59,424 nucleotides of DNA from an uncultured Paenochrobactrum sp. (GTDB lineage: Bacteria > Pseudomonadota > Alphaproteobacteria > Rhizobiales > Rhizobiaceae), in NCBI GenBank assembly GCA_947627865.1, contig CANQXU010000002.1, positions 1 to 59,424 of the forward strand, read 5' to 3'. Below are positions 26,064 through 34,138 of the stretch, piece after piece (position 1 is the stretch's first letter; every line of letters starts with the position of its first letter). The notes under the pieces were generated by a model. It searched no databases. It had not been told where the DNA came from and saw only the letters and a list, made by a program, of their open reading frames with translations. Both the position numbers and the translations under genes were made by a program.

Positions 26064-26759
26064 TTATGCACGCTGCGGATAAGCCCAACCTCGGATCTTG
26101 GAAGGAGAAAGCTGTGAGGATGCCAGCATTTCTGCCATGCGCACAGCTGCATCTACGCCGTCAATAACAGGGATGCCGAGTTCTTCGCGCAGAGAAGGTG
26201 CAAAATCGGCCATGCCTGCACAGCCAAGAATGGCAGCCTCCGCCCCGTTATTGATTGCCATACGAATGATATCAGCAATTTTTGCCCGCGCATTTGTTTC
26301 CGGAGCGTGCAGTTCTAGAACAGGTATATTGCTTGCAAGGATTTGGGGACACCGCCGCTCGAAACCATAACGAAGAACATTCATTTTCAAGGTTGGAACG
26401 GAGCGTGCAAGGGTGGTGACAATGCAAAACTCCTGCGCCAGCAGACTAGTGAAATGCAGAGCTGCTTCACCAACGCCGATAACAGGTTTTCGGGATAAAG
26501 ATCGTGCGGCATCAAGTCCTGTATCATCAAAACAAGCAATAATATGTGCCATCGCACCTTCGTTTTCGGCATTTTGAAGGGATTGCAACAGCCCCGGCAA
26601 GCACATTGCGCCGTCATAAGGACCTTCGATTGCGGAAGGCCCATGTGTGGATTGCCGGATGAGTAATTCTGTATCGGGCGAGGCTGACCGCTGTGCCGTA
26701 ATGCCGATTTGCTTGGTCATTGTTTCGGTTGTATTGGGATTGATAACTGAAATCTTCAT
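26064..26759 (-). CDS. Asp/Glu/hydantoin racemase family protein
   Basis: This 231-residue enzyme belongs to the cofactor-independent racemase family. The two catalytic cysteines are present in IIACFDDTGLDAARS and AAILGCAGMADF. The N-terminus KISVINPNTTETMT is characteristic of hydantoin and Asp/Glu racemases. It is the last gene of the minus-strand operon, 3 nt after the NMT1-like gene. Context suggests processing of a chiral nitrogen compound such as a 5-substituted hydantoin or amino acid. No hydantoinase is seen in the window. Confidence 0.85.
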   Translation of the reverse strand: MKISVINPNTTETMTKQIGITAQRSASPDTELLIRQSTHGPSAIEGPYDGAMCLPGLLQSLQNAENEGAMAHIIACFDDTGLDAARSLSRKPVIGVGEAALHFTSLLAQEFCIVTTLARSVPTLKMNVLRYGFERRCPQILASNIPVLELHAPETNARAKIADIIRMAINNGAEAAILGCAGMADFAPSLREELGIPVIDGVDAAVRMAEMLASSQLSPSKIRGWAYPQRA

Positions 26760-26762
26760 TTT

Positions 26763-27680
26763 CTATGCCTGTAGTCCGGCTTTTGCTAGTGATTGTGTTG
26801 GAACAGGATCAACAAGCTGATCATAAGGGATTGGTGATGATGTGAGGTGACCATCAGAAATGCCTTTTTGCCAACGTGCATAGGCTGCTTCATCAATATG
26901 GGGTGTTGTCCACATTCCATTTGCAATATAAGTTCTGGTGACCGACAGTAGCAGATCAACGGATTGATTAGGAAAGGTTTTTTCTAAAAATGCAGCGTAA
27001 TCATCAGGGTCATTGGCGCAAATCCATCCCATGCCCGCATGGATTGCCCGCGCAAATCTTTGCTGTATCTCTTGTCGTTCGGCATTGCTTTCACCCATCG
27101 CGTAGTAAACGCTCCAAGGCACATTGCCACCGGTTATTGGTAGTTGCTTCACCACTTGTGCTTTGCCTTCAGCCTGCATTTTAAGACCACTTAGATAATC
27201 AACGACAAGATAATCGCCCATGCCGCCATGAAATAGTTCGGACAGCATGGCACCGTCTAAATCTTGGATAAAGCCAACCTCATCAGGGTTAATGCCATTT
27301 TCACGCAAGCATAATTTGAAGAATAGCCCGACACTCGCACCATTGCTGCCTTTCATCAATACGACTTTACCGGGCATGTTTTTCCATTCAAAACTGTCCG
27401 GTTTTTCACGCCCGACCAGTGCCAGAGGTGCGCGCAAGGATATTTGGGCAAAAGGCGTGAAACGTGTACTACGCCCTAAATACATCGAAGGAACCCAGAT
27501 ACCACCAAGAGCCGCTTGCGCCGAACCGTCACGCAAGGCTTCGAGTACCAAATCCCAAGGTTTTGGAACGCTTGCGGTAACGTTAAGTGATTGTTCCTCG
27601 AAAAAACCCTCTCGCACAGCAATATATTCTGGCAAGTAATTCAGGCTATGTCCGGTTGCAGAGACATGAAAGTCAAGCAT
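26763..27680 (-). CDS. NMT1/THI5-like protein without signal peptide
   Basis: This has the fold of a NitT/TauT or thiamine-precursor-type periplasmic binding protein: HSLNYLPEYIAVREGFFEEQ at the N-terminus, then VLMKGSNGASVG. The protein begins MLDFHVSATGHS and an in-frame TAG lies 9 nt upstream of the ATG, so there is no signal peptide. It would therefore be cytosolic, unlike a normal ABC receptor. Cytosolic THI5 proteins are enzymes, which makes an enzymatic or ligand-sensing role possible. It sits between an ABC ATPase gene and the racemase gene. Function unknown. Confidence 0.7.
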   Translation of the reverse strand: MLDFHVSATGHSLNYLPEYIAVREGFFEEQSLNVTASVPKPWDLVLEALRDGSAQAALGGIWVPSMYLGRSTRFTPFAQISLRAPLALVGREKPDSFEWKNMPGKVVLMKGSNGASVGLFFKLCLRENGINPDEVGFIQDLDGAMLSELFHGGMGDYLVVDYLSGLKMQAEGKAQVVKQLPITGGNVPWSVYYAMGESNAERQEIQQRFARAIHAGMGWICANDPDDYAAFLEKTFPNQSVDLLLSVTRTYIANGMWTTPHIDEAAYARWQKGISDGHLTSSPIPYDQLVDPVPTQSLAKAGLQA

Positions 27681-27733
27681 ATCAGTATCCTATTCGTGAA
27701 GTAAAAATGAACATGCAGTTGCATATGATCTGA

Positions 27734-28906
27734 TCAGGCTGCTTTTGCTGTGTCGGGCACAGTAATTGCCCTGCCGGTTTCAGCCGAGTACCAATTGACC
27801 ATCTCTGGTTCGTAGCCAAGTGCAGCTCTTGTCCCGATGGGTATATGCGGATTGCCTGAAATGCGAACAAAGACCAGATCTTGTCGTAGCAGATCATTGG
27901 AAGGTTTGTTGGTAGAGCCCAAAATATGGCAACCAAGAATGACCTCGGCTCCAAGCTTCTCAATCATGACGATTTCAACAGGTATGCCCGTTTGGCCCTC
28001 GGGCTTTAGATGTAAGCGCTCTGGCCTGATGCCGAATATGAGCCGGTCACTTTCAGGCATATTAGCATTATGCGTCCAACTGGTACCTCCTGCCAATACC
28101 AGTTGTTGGCCATGCCGTTGAACATCGAGAAGGTTCATAGGAGGGGCGCCCACAAAGCGGGCAACAAATATGTTGGCAGGTGACTGATAAATTTCATCAG
28201 GTGTGCCAATTTGCTGTATTTCACCATGGTTCATGACGATAATTTTTGTCGCCATTGTCATGGCTTCCACTTGATCATGCGTCACATATATGAAAGTTTT
28301 TTTGACACGATTATGGAGAGCAGAAATCTCGGCGCGCATTTGGGTGCGGAGCTTCGCATCAAGATTGGAAAGCGGCTCATCAAGCAGATAGAGTGACGGA
28401 TCGCGCACCAAAGCACGCGCCAATGCCACGCGTTGACGCTGCCCACCGGATAGGTTTGCCGGCCTCCTGTCCATCAGCTGACTGAGTTCAAGCTGCTCTG
28501 CAAGTTGGCTCGTACGCTCGACAATATCGGGTCTGCGCATCATCTTCCAGCGCATGAAATTGCTGATTAACGGGATATGGTGCCATTTGCGAAAAGCATT
28601 CATCAATAGCGGAAATGCAATATTCTCCTTAACGGTCATATGCGGGTAAAGTGCATATGACTGAAAGACAAATGCAATGCCTCGCAGGCTGGGTGACCAG
28701 TCATTTACCGCTTGACCGTCAAAACACAGGCTACCAGTGGTGATATCGGTCAGACCTGCAATCATACGTAGTAATGTTGATTTGCCGCAGCCCGATGGTC
28801 CAAGCAGAACAAGGAATTCGCCCTCGTCAATCGTAGCATCAAACTGCGGAATGACATTTATATTTCCGAAGCATTTTGATATGGAGTTTAACTGGATCTG
28901 GGGCAT
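27734..28906 (-). CDS. ABC importer ATPase, MalK/UgpC type
   Basis: This energises the permease pair encoded just upstream. It has Walker A LLGPSGCGKSTLLRMI, signature LSGGQRQRVALARAL, Walker B LYLLDEPLSNLDAK and the switch-histidine loop FIYVTHDQ. A C-terminal TOBE-type regulatory domain follows, as in sugar importers. An unusual insertion of about 20 residues (FRKWHHIPLISNFMRWKMMR) lies between the Q-loop and the signature. At 390 residues it is a little longer than typical. It follows the permease with a 3-nt gap. Confidence 0.88.
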   Translation of the reverse strand: MPQIQLNSISKCFGNINVIPQFDATIDEGEFLVLLGPSGCGKSTLLRMIAGLTDITTGSLCFDGQAVNDWSPSLRGIAFVFQSYALYPHMTVKENIAFPLLMNAFRKWHHIPLISNFMRWKMMRRPDIVERTSQLAEQLELSQLMDRRPANLSGGQRQRVALARALVRDPSLYLLDEPLSNLDAKLRTQMRAEISALHNRVKKTFIYVTHDQVEAMTMATKIIVMNHGEIQQIGTPDEIYQSPANIFVARFVGAPPMNLLDVQRHGQQLVLAGGTSWTHNANMPESDRLIFGIRPERLHLKPEGQTGIPVEIVMIEKLGAEVILGCHILGSTNKPSNDLLRQDLVFVRISGNPHIPIGTRAALGYEPEMVNWYSAETGRAITVPDTAKAA

Positions 28907-28909
28907 GGA

Positions 28910-29746
28910 TTATCCCTTTACTGCGCCAGCGGTAATCCCCGCGACGATTTTTCTTTGAATGAGCAAGAAGAACACAACGGCTGGAATACTGAATATCAAT
29001 GCCGAACCCATGACTGCCGACATCGGTGTTTCATATTGACCGATAAATGAAGCCAGTCCGACACTTGCTGGCCACAACGTATTGTCCATCAGAAATGTTG
29101 CCGCGAACAAATACTCATTCCAACCTGCGAAGAATGAAATGACTGCAGCCGCCGCGAGTGACGGGGCAATAACAGGCAGGATAATCATGGTGAGAACACT
29201 GATGCGCGGACAATTGTCGACGGCTGCTGCTTCCTCTATCTCATAGGGGACTGAATCAATTGCGCCCTTGATGATAAAGGCGGCAACCGGCAAGGAAAAT
29301 CCGACATTAGCAAGTACCAGCCCTGTCAGGCTGTCGAGCAGTCCTAAGGTAATGAACATGGCATAGAGCGGAACGAGAATGAGTGCTTCCGGAACCACTT
29401 GTGTCATGAACATAAAGAAGCCGAGGATACCTTTGCCGTAAAAGCGGAAACGGCTTAATGCATAGCCTGCAAGAGAGCCAAGAATGAGGCTCAGCAGCGT
29501 TGTTCCGACGGCAATGAAACTTGTATTTAAAAGCCAGCGAAACAGGGGGAGCTGCTGAAGCTCACCAAGGATATTGGACAGGTTGGATAGCTGCGGCCAC
29601 GGTACCTGACCAGTATTATAAAGTTCGGAGTTTAGTGAAAGGGCCGTTGTTGCCATCCAGTAAATCGGAAAACCACCAAAAACGACCAACAGAGAAATCA
29701 GGGCGAGATAAGGAATGCGTGAAGAGATTGCGAGTAAACGGCTCAT
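28910..29746 (-). CDS. ABC importer permease, MalG type
   Basis: This 278-residue inner-membrane permease has six predicted helices and the EAA loop EIEEAAAVDNCPRISVLTM that contacts the ATPase. It overlaps the preceding permease gene by ATGA. Family members import sugars, glycerol phosphate or related solutes; the substrate here is unknown. Confidence 0.88.
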   Translation of the reverse strand: MSRLLAISSRIPYLALISLLVVFGGFPIYWMATTALSLNSELYNTGQVPWPQLSNLSNILGELQQLPLFRWLLNTSFIAVGTTLLSLILGSLAGYALSRFRFYGKGILGFFMFMTQVVPEALILVPLYAMFITLGLLDSLTGLVLANVGFSLPVAAFIIKGAIDSVPYEIEEAAAVDNCPRISVLTMIILPVIAPSLAAAAVISFFAGWNEYLFAATFLMDNTLWPASVGLASFIGQYETPMSAVMGSALIFSIPAVVFFLLIQRKIVAGITAGAVKG

Positions 29747-30693
29747 TGCGAACTCACTTTCTGGCGCCGACGGTTGAAAAGCGCATGAATAATTGCAACG
29801 GATAGCGCGAGGAGAAGCCCGACAACACCATAGGCACTGGCCATGCCAAGGTCGTGATTTTCAAAAGCGACTTGGCGCAGTTTGACGATTAATGTGCTGG
29901 TGCTGCCAACGGGGCCGCCACCGGTGAGAAGATAGATGATATCAAACCGGCGGATTGACCAAACCATAACAAGAAGCGAGACAAGCTGGAGGAGAGGCAT
30001 GATATGGGGCAACGTCACAGCGCGGAAAATACTGAGCTTGTCGGCGCCGTCAACCAATGCGGCTTCTTTGACCTCTTCCGGTACAGATTGTAATGCAGCC
30101 AGCATAACAAGCATGACAAAGGGTGCAACCTGCCACACGGTGACTAATAAAATTGACGGCAGTGCCATTTCGGTGCTTGTCAGCCAGGAAATGCGATCAA
30201 AGCCAAGGGCTGTCACGATTGTATTCAAAACGCCTGAGCGCTCATTGAAAATCCACAGCCAGATCAATGCCGCCGCAACATTGGGAACGGCCCAACCAAA
30301 GAGGAGAATGCCGCGAATGAGTGTTCTACCGGGGAAGGGGCGATTGAGAGCAAGTGCTGCAATAAGCCCGACAGCCACGCCGATAACCACTGCTGATACA
30401 GAATAGATCAGTGTGATTTTTATAGTACTGTAGAAATCGGCGTTGTTAAGCAAGCGCTCATAATTGTCGACCCCAATAAAACTGCTGCGATTAGGATTAG
30501 CCAACCGCGTTTTAGTGAAGCTTAAATAAATTTGCCGTCCCAATGGCCAGAACATGAATACCAACAGATAAAGCGCCGGTGGTATGACGAACATATATGG
30601 CACGAGCGCTTTCGGCTTGAACTTATATGCCGAGCTGCTCTTTTGCGTTGCTGGAACGGTTTCCCGTCGTTCCAGCAAAAATTGATCTGTCAT
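29743..30693 (-). CDS. ABC importer permease, MalF type
   Basis: This is a 316-residue permease with an N-terminal cytosolic extension, six helices and the EAA motif EEVKEAALVDGADKLSIFRA. It pairs with the MalG-type permease encoded by the overlapping next gene and follows the binding protein gene. The operon order (receptor, two permeases, ATPase) is typical of carbohydrate-type importers. Confidence 0.88.
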   Translation of the reverse strand: MTDQFLLERRETVPATQKSSSAYKFKPKALVPYMFVIPPALYLLVFMFWPLGRQIYLSFTKTRLANPNRSSFIGVDNYERLLNNADFYSTIKITLIYSVSAVVIGVAVGLIAALALNRPFPGRTLIRGILLFGWAVPNVAAALIWLWIFNERSGVLNTIVTALGFDRISWLTSTEMALPSILLVTVWQVAPFVMLVMLAALQSVPEEVKEAALVDGADKLSIFRAVTLPHIMPLLQLVSLLVMVWSIRRFDIIYLLTGGGPVGSTSTLIVKLRQVAFENHDLGMASAYGVVGLLLALSVAIIHALFNRRRQKVSSQ

Positions 30694-30721
30694 CGATCAT
30701 TCCCTTTTGATTTCAGCTGTT

Positions 30722-31951
30722 TTAGAACATGCTGTCAACGCGGCTCTGGGCTTGCGACAGTGCTGTTTCAGGATCGGTTCCGTTAATCAGAACACTTTCT
30801 ACGGCTTCCATAACAGGGCGCATTATCTGAGTTGTTTCTACTTCATAGCCAGGTATCAGAACACTGCGTGTTTTCTCGGCAGCTTCGGCGAAGGTGGGAC
30901 CCCAAGGGTTGGCGGCGATAAATTCACTGGTTAAGGGAATGTCGGTTGCCAACATATCGGGGCCTGAAGCACCGCGCAGTCTTGTTTGTCCTTCAGGGCT
31001 GACCAGCCAGCTTAGAAAATCAATAGCTTCAGCCTGATGCGCACTATTTGAATTAACAACAACGTAAATTTGTTGATGGGCTCCAGGATGAGGAAATGGT
31101 AAAGGGGCGGCATGCATATCAGTACTTGAGAGTGTCCCGCCGGAGCCGATATTCAGTGTTCCGCCGGAATTATCGATGCTGAAGCCAACTTGACCTTCTT
31201 TAAAACGGGTTCTTTGTGTTGGCATATCATCACCAATAGGAATGATTTTTGCATCATACATTTTTTTAAATGCAGTGACAGCCTCAACCGCCTCGGGTGT
31301 ATTGATCGTCAGCTTACCATTATCATCCACCCAATCAACACCGTAACCATTTGCCCAGACCTGAAAATCCATATAGAAGCCGGAAAAGTCGCTGATCTGA
31401 TGGCGCGATGTAAAACCAATGCCGTTGGTTTTGTCCTGCACGTCTTTGGCACTCTGGATAAGCTCATCAAGCGTTGCAGGAACTTTGGCGCCGGCCTCAT
31501 CAATAAGTTTACCATTATAAATCAATGCATAAGCCGCACGCTGCCATGGTACCCCATAAACAACCCCATCTATCACACCGCCGTCTTTGGTCGTGTTCAT
31601 GGTAACGCCTTCAGCCGCAGCACCTACATCGACCAGCAATTCTGCGTCAGCCAGAGCGAAGAACACGCCTTCCTGAATGATTGCAATATCAGGTCCTTTT
31701 CCGGCACCAAACTCGGTCATTAGTCTGTCGCCGTAGTCTTTTGACGGAATTCCTAAAGCCTTCAGTTCAACATTGGGGGCTTGTTCTTCATAGGCTTTAA
31801 TAGCATCCCACAATGCTTCACCACGAAGGGCATCAAGCCATTGAGAATTAGAAACGACCAATGTTGTTTTATCCTGAGCATATACTGGCAGTGCTGCTGC
31901 GCAGGTCAATGTGATAGCGCTGATACAAGATAACAGAGATATTCTAGACAT
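30722..31951 (-). CDS. Extracellular solute-binding protein (family 1)
   Basis: This periplasmic receptor of the sugar-type importer has 409 residues. A signal peptide (ISAITLTCAAALPVYA, cleavage before QDKTT) precedes a family 1 fold with VYGVPWQRAAYALIYNGKLI and GQVGFSIDNSGGTL segments. The gene follows the creatinase-like gene by 34 nt, which links the imported solute to that enzyme. The ligand may therefore not be a sugar. Confidence 0.88.
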   Translation of the reverse strand: MSRISLLSCISAITLTCAAALPVYAQDKTTLVVSNSQWLDALRGEALWDAIKAYEEQAPNVELKALGIPSKDYGDRLMTEFGAGKGPDIAIIQEGVFFALADAELLVDVGAAAEGVTMNTTKDGGVIDGVVYGVPWQRAAYALIYNGKLIDEAGAKVPATLDELIQSAKDVQDKTNGIGFTSRHQISDFSGFYMDFQVWANGYGVDWVDDNGKLTINTPEAVEAVTAFKKMYDAKIIPIGDDMPTQRTRFKEGQVGFSIDNSGGTLNIGSGGTLSSTDMHAAPLPFPHPGAHQQIYVVVNSNSAHQAEAIDFLSWLVSPEGQTRLRGASGPDMLATDIPLTSEFIAANPWGPTFAEAAEKTRSVLIPGYEVETTQIMRPVMEAVESVLINGTDPETALSQAQSRVDSMF

Positions 31952-31985
31952 AGGTTCCTCCTCATTTTTTAACTTTTTATTTTGA

Positions 31986-33401
31986 TTATACTTTGATCCG
32001 ATGCGGCTCCAATGGTGTATGGCAACTCATATTTTCATACCCGTCATCGGTTACCAGATAGCAATTGCCAATATTGCAGCCTGCAATCTGTGGCTCAAGC
32101 CATTGAGAATGCAAGACAAATGTCATGCCCTCATCAAGCAGGTCATGATTGTTGGACGCGATGTTGTAAGGCACAAACTTTGCCATCGAGACTGAGTGCC
32201 CGACATTGGGATTGTGCGGCCCGTTGGTTGCAGGATAGACATGCATGAGTTTTCGCCCCTGACGTTCCCAATCAGCATCAGGCACATATTGATAAGGTAT
32301 CAAGCGAGGACTGCCATCCTCATTGGCATTCCAGTTATATGGCATGGTTCTGCTGTCATCAGACGTCAAATAGCCGCGCTTTATATAAGGCTCGAAGGAT
32401 GCGTTGGCTATATCTGATACAAGAGCGCCCGGACGTATCAGGGCAGCTGCGGCCTCTACACCTTCGACACACATCTGAAGAACCTCTTCCTGTTTGTCGG
32501 TGATGTCGCCTACTGCAACCATACGTGCAATTTGTGATGAGTAACCATGATAGCTGACACTTGAAATATAAAGGTTGATAAGATCTCCGGGCTTTACAAT
32601 GTGACCATAAGGTTTACCGCAATGGGTGCCGGAGTTATTGATGCCGATTTGATAACCATCACCCCATTCACCGCCCCTTGCCATTTGTGCGAAGGTGAAA
32701 GCAGCATAGATTTCATGATCCGTAACACCCGGTTTAATCACATGATAAGCAGCTTGCATCCCGATATCAGCCAATTGAGTGGCTGCTCTGACAATGTCTT
32801 GTTCGCGCTTGGTGCGTCGGCGTTGCATTCGCTCAATAATTCCGGCATCTGCAACAAAGAGAGAGCGGTTCAGACGTTTTTTTAATCCGTCCCAATAAGG
32901 TGCGGAGGTTGAATCGCCAAACAAACCAATCTGGCTTGCAGAAAAACCACGCTCTTCTAAATGGGCTGCAACAGCTTCAACTACACGATCAACAGTGCGG
33001 CCTGGGCGGTTATAGGTCTCGCGACCCCAAGTTCCAACTTGCCAAATGTCCTCGACAATAACTGGCTCGCCTGCTGGCGGCAGCAGAACAGAGCTGCTGA
33101 AAAATGAAAATAAGGTCAGCGGCATATCATCGGTTGGTATGACGAGTACGCCTTCACGCATCCAGTCACAAATATAGCGAAGATAAGAGTTTGAAACACG
33201 ATAGGAGCCAATTGAATCTGCATGAACGAGTATTACATCATGACCGGCAATAGTTGCTTCACGCCGGATATGACGCAGACGATTTATAAACTCTTCTTCC
33301 GGCAGAGGATTGACGGGCACGAATTCAAAGCTCGGTTCAAAGCCGTCTAATAATTTTTCCGGATAATTAATTTGCATTTTTTTTGCAGTATTCTTCAGCA
33401 T
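31986..33401 (-). CDS. M24 creatinase/prolidase-fold enzyme lacking metal ligands
   Basis: This 471-residue protein has the two-domain pita-bread architecture of Xaa-Pro peptidases and creatinase. Reading the ligand positions by eye, the two Asp normally in VDIG and SDITR motifs are replaced in LINLYISS and YSSQIARM. GHSVSM keeps the His and DEGMTFVLH keeps one Glu, while the last Glu is lost in CNIGNCYLV. It should therefore be metal-independent like creatinase, which hydrolyses a C-N bond. It is first in an operon with an importer, an NMT1-like protein and a racemase. Its substrate is probably the imported compound. Confidence 0.75.
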   Translation of the reverse strand: MLKNTAKKMQINYPEKLLDGFEPSFEFVPVNPLPEEEFINRLRHIRREATIAGHDVILVHADSIGSYRVSNSYLRYICDWMREGVLVIPTDDMPLTLFSFFSSSVLLPPAGEPVIVEDIWQVGTWGRETYNRPGRTVDRVVEAVAAHLEERGFSASQIGLFGDSTSAPYWDGLKKRLNRSLFVADAGIIERMQRRRTKREQDIVRAATQLADIGMQAAYHVIKPGVTDHEIYAAFTFAQMARGGEWGDGYQIGINNSGTHCGKPYGHIVKPGDLINLYISSVSYHGYSSQIARMVAVGDITDKQEEVLQMCVEGVEAAAALIRPGALVSDIANASFEPYIKRGYLTSDDSRTMPYNWNANEDGSPRLIPYQYVPDADWERQGRKLMHVYPATNGPHNPNVGHSVSMAKFVPYNIASNNHDLLDEGMTFVLHSQWLEPQIAGCNIGNCYLVTDDGYENMSCHTPLEPHRIKV

Positions 33402-33814
33402 TCGCTTGCTCCCTTTTTAGTGAGTTAAGGGTTAAAGAAGAATATTTGCAATAAATATTTCAGTGGTTTTTTAAGGTGTAGAAAGTGGATTTGTAAAATT
33501 TATCTTGAATTTATCTAATTAATTACAAGTGATTAGAGTAATTTTAATGACAAGATCATGAATTGATTGAAGATACAGTTGGTTTAAAATATGCAATATG
33601 AAAGAAAATTCAATTTTTCGTATTATTTTTTACAAGAAATTATTTTGCTGAAAACAGTTTTTTCCGTCTGAGCGGATGATATGCTGACACTTCTGGCAAC
33701 GGTGAAAAGAGGGCGGGGTGGTTGGTGGTGTTTTTGTAACCAGTTTGGTTTGTAAATTTGCTATGACTGTGAAGTGTTTTACAACTGATTCACCTTCTGA
33801 AAAGGCGTTGATAA
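33402..33814. promoter_or_regulatory. AT-rich intergenic region upstream of the M24 operon
   Basis: No gene is seen. AATATTT and AAATATT (33441-33459) form an inverted repeat with a 5-nt spacer 40 nt upstream of the M24 start, and could be an operator, for instance for an RpiR- or GntR-type regulator. The track ORF 33630-33821 is not credible as a protein. Confidence 0.4.
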
Positions 33815-34130
33815 AAAGCACAAAAAAGGGGCGCTATTTATGGCGCTTCAGACTACCGACAAACCCCGTCATTTTTGGCGGGGTTTTATTTTATACGAAT
33901 ATTTTAGACTGGAACGTTCGACTATTTTGATGCCCAAAAGTTTCCAGATATCAGGCGATGCCTGATTGCGGTGATCCTTCGGCACCAGACTGTCGAGGGT
34001 CACCATCTCGAGAGCTGTCTGTTCGGGGGCTGGTTTCTTCAACATAGCACAATGAATCACAAAACCTCCGGCTAAGCCAGAGGTTTGTCAGCAGTCTGAG
34101 GCGCTATTTATGGCGCCTCTTTTTGCTTTT
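33815..34130 (-). mobile_element. Short IS1182-type derivative with inverted ends (MITE-like)
   Basis: The two ends are inverted copies of each other over about 45 bp. The left end, and the right end read in reverse, both run AAAAG(A)GGCGC..., then CAGACT and GACAAACC. Between them lies a minus-strand fragment starting MLKKPAPEQTALEMVTLDSL, which matches the N-terminus of IS1182-family transposases. It breaks off after VPKDH into unrelated residues. The element is about 316 bp, so most of the transposase gene has been deleted. Target duplications were not resolved. The ends also contain hairpins that could terminate transcription. Confidence 0.6.
33860..33893 (+). terminator. Hairpin with T tract inside the short element
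   Basis: AACCCCG and CGGGGTT form a 7-bp stem with a 10-nt loop followed by TTATTTTAT on the plus strand. It is a good intrinsic terminator for plus-strand transcription entering the element. Confidence 0.6.
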
Positions 34131-34138
34131 ATGAAGTT

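Noticed and set aside
31190-31723. 177-codon ORF on the plus strand
   Set aside because: Antisense shadow of the solute-binding protein gene, which has signal peptide, operon context and family motifs.
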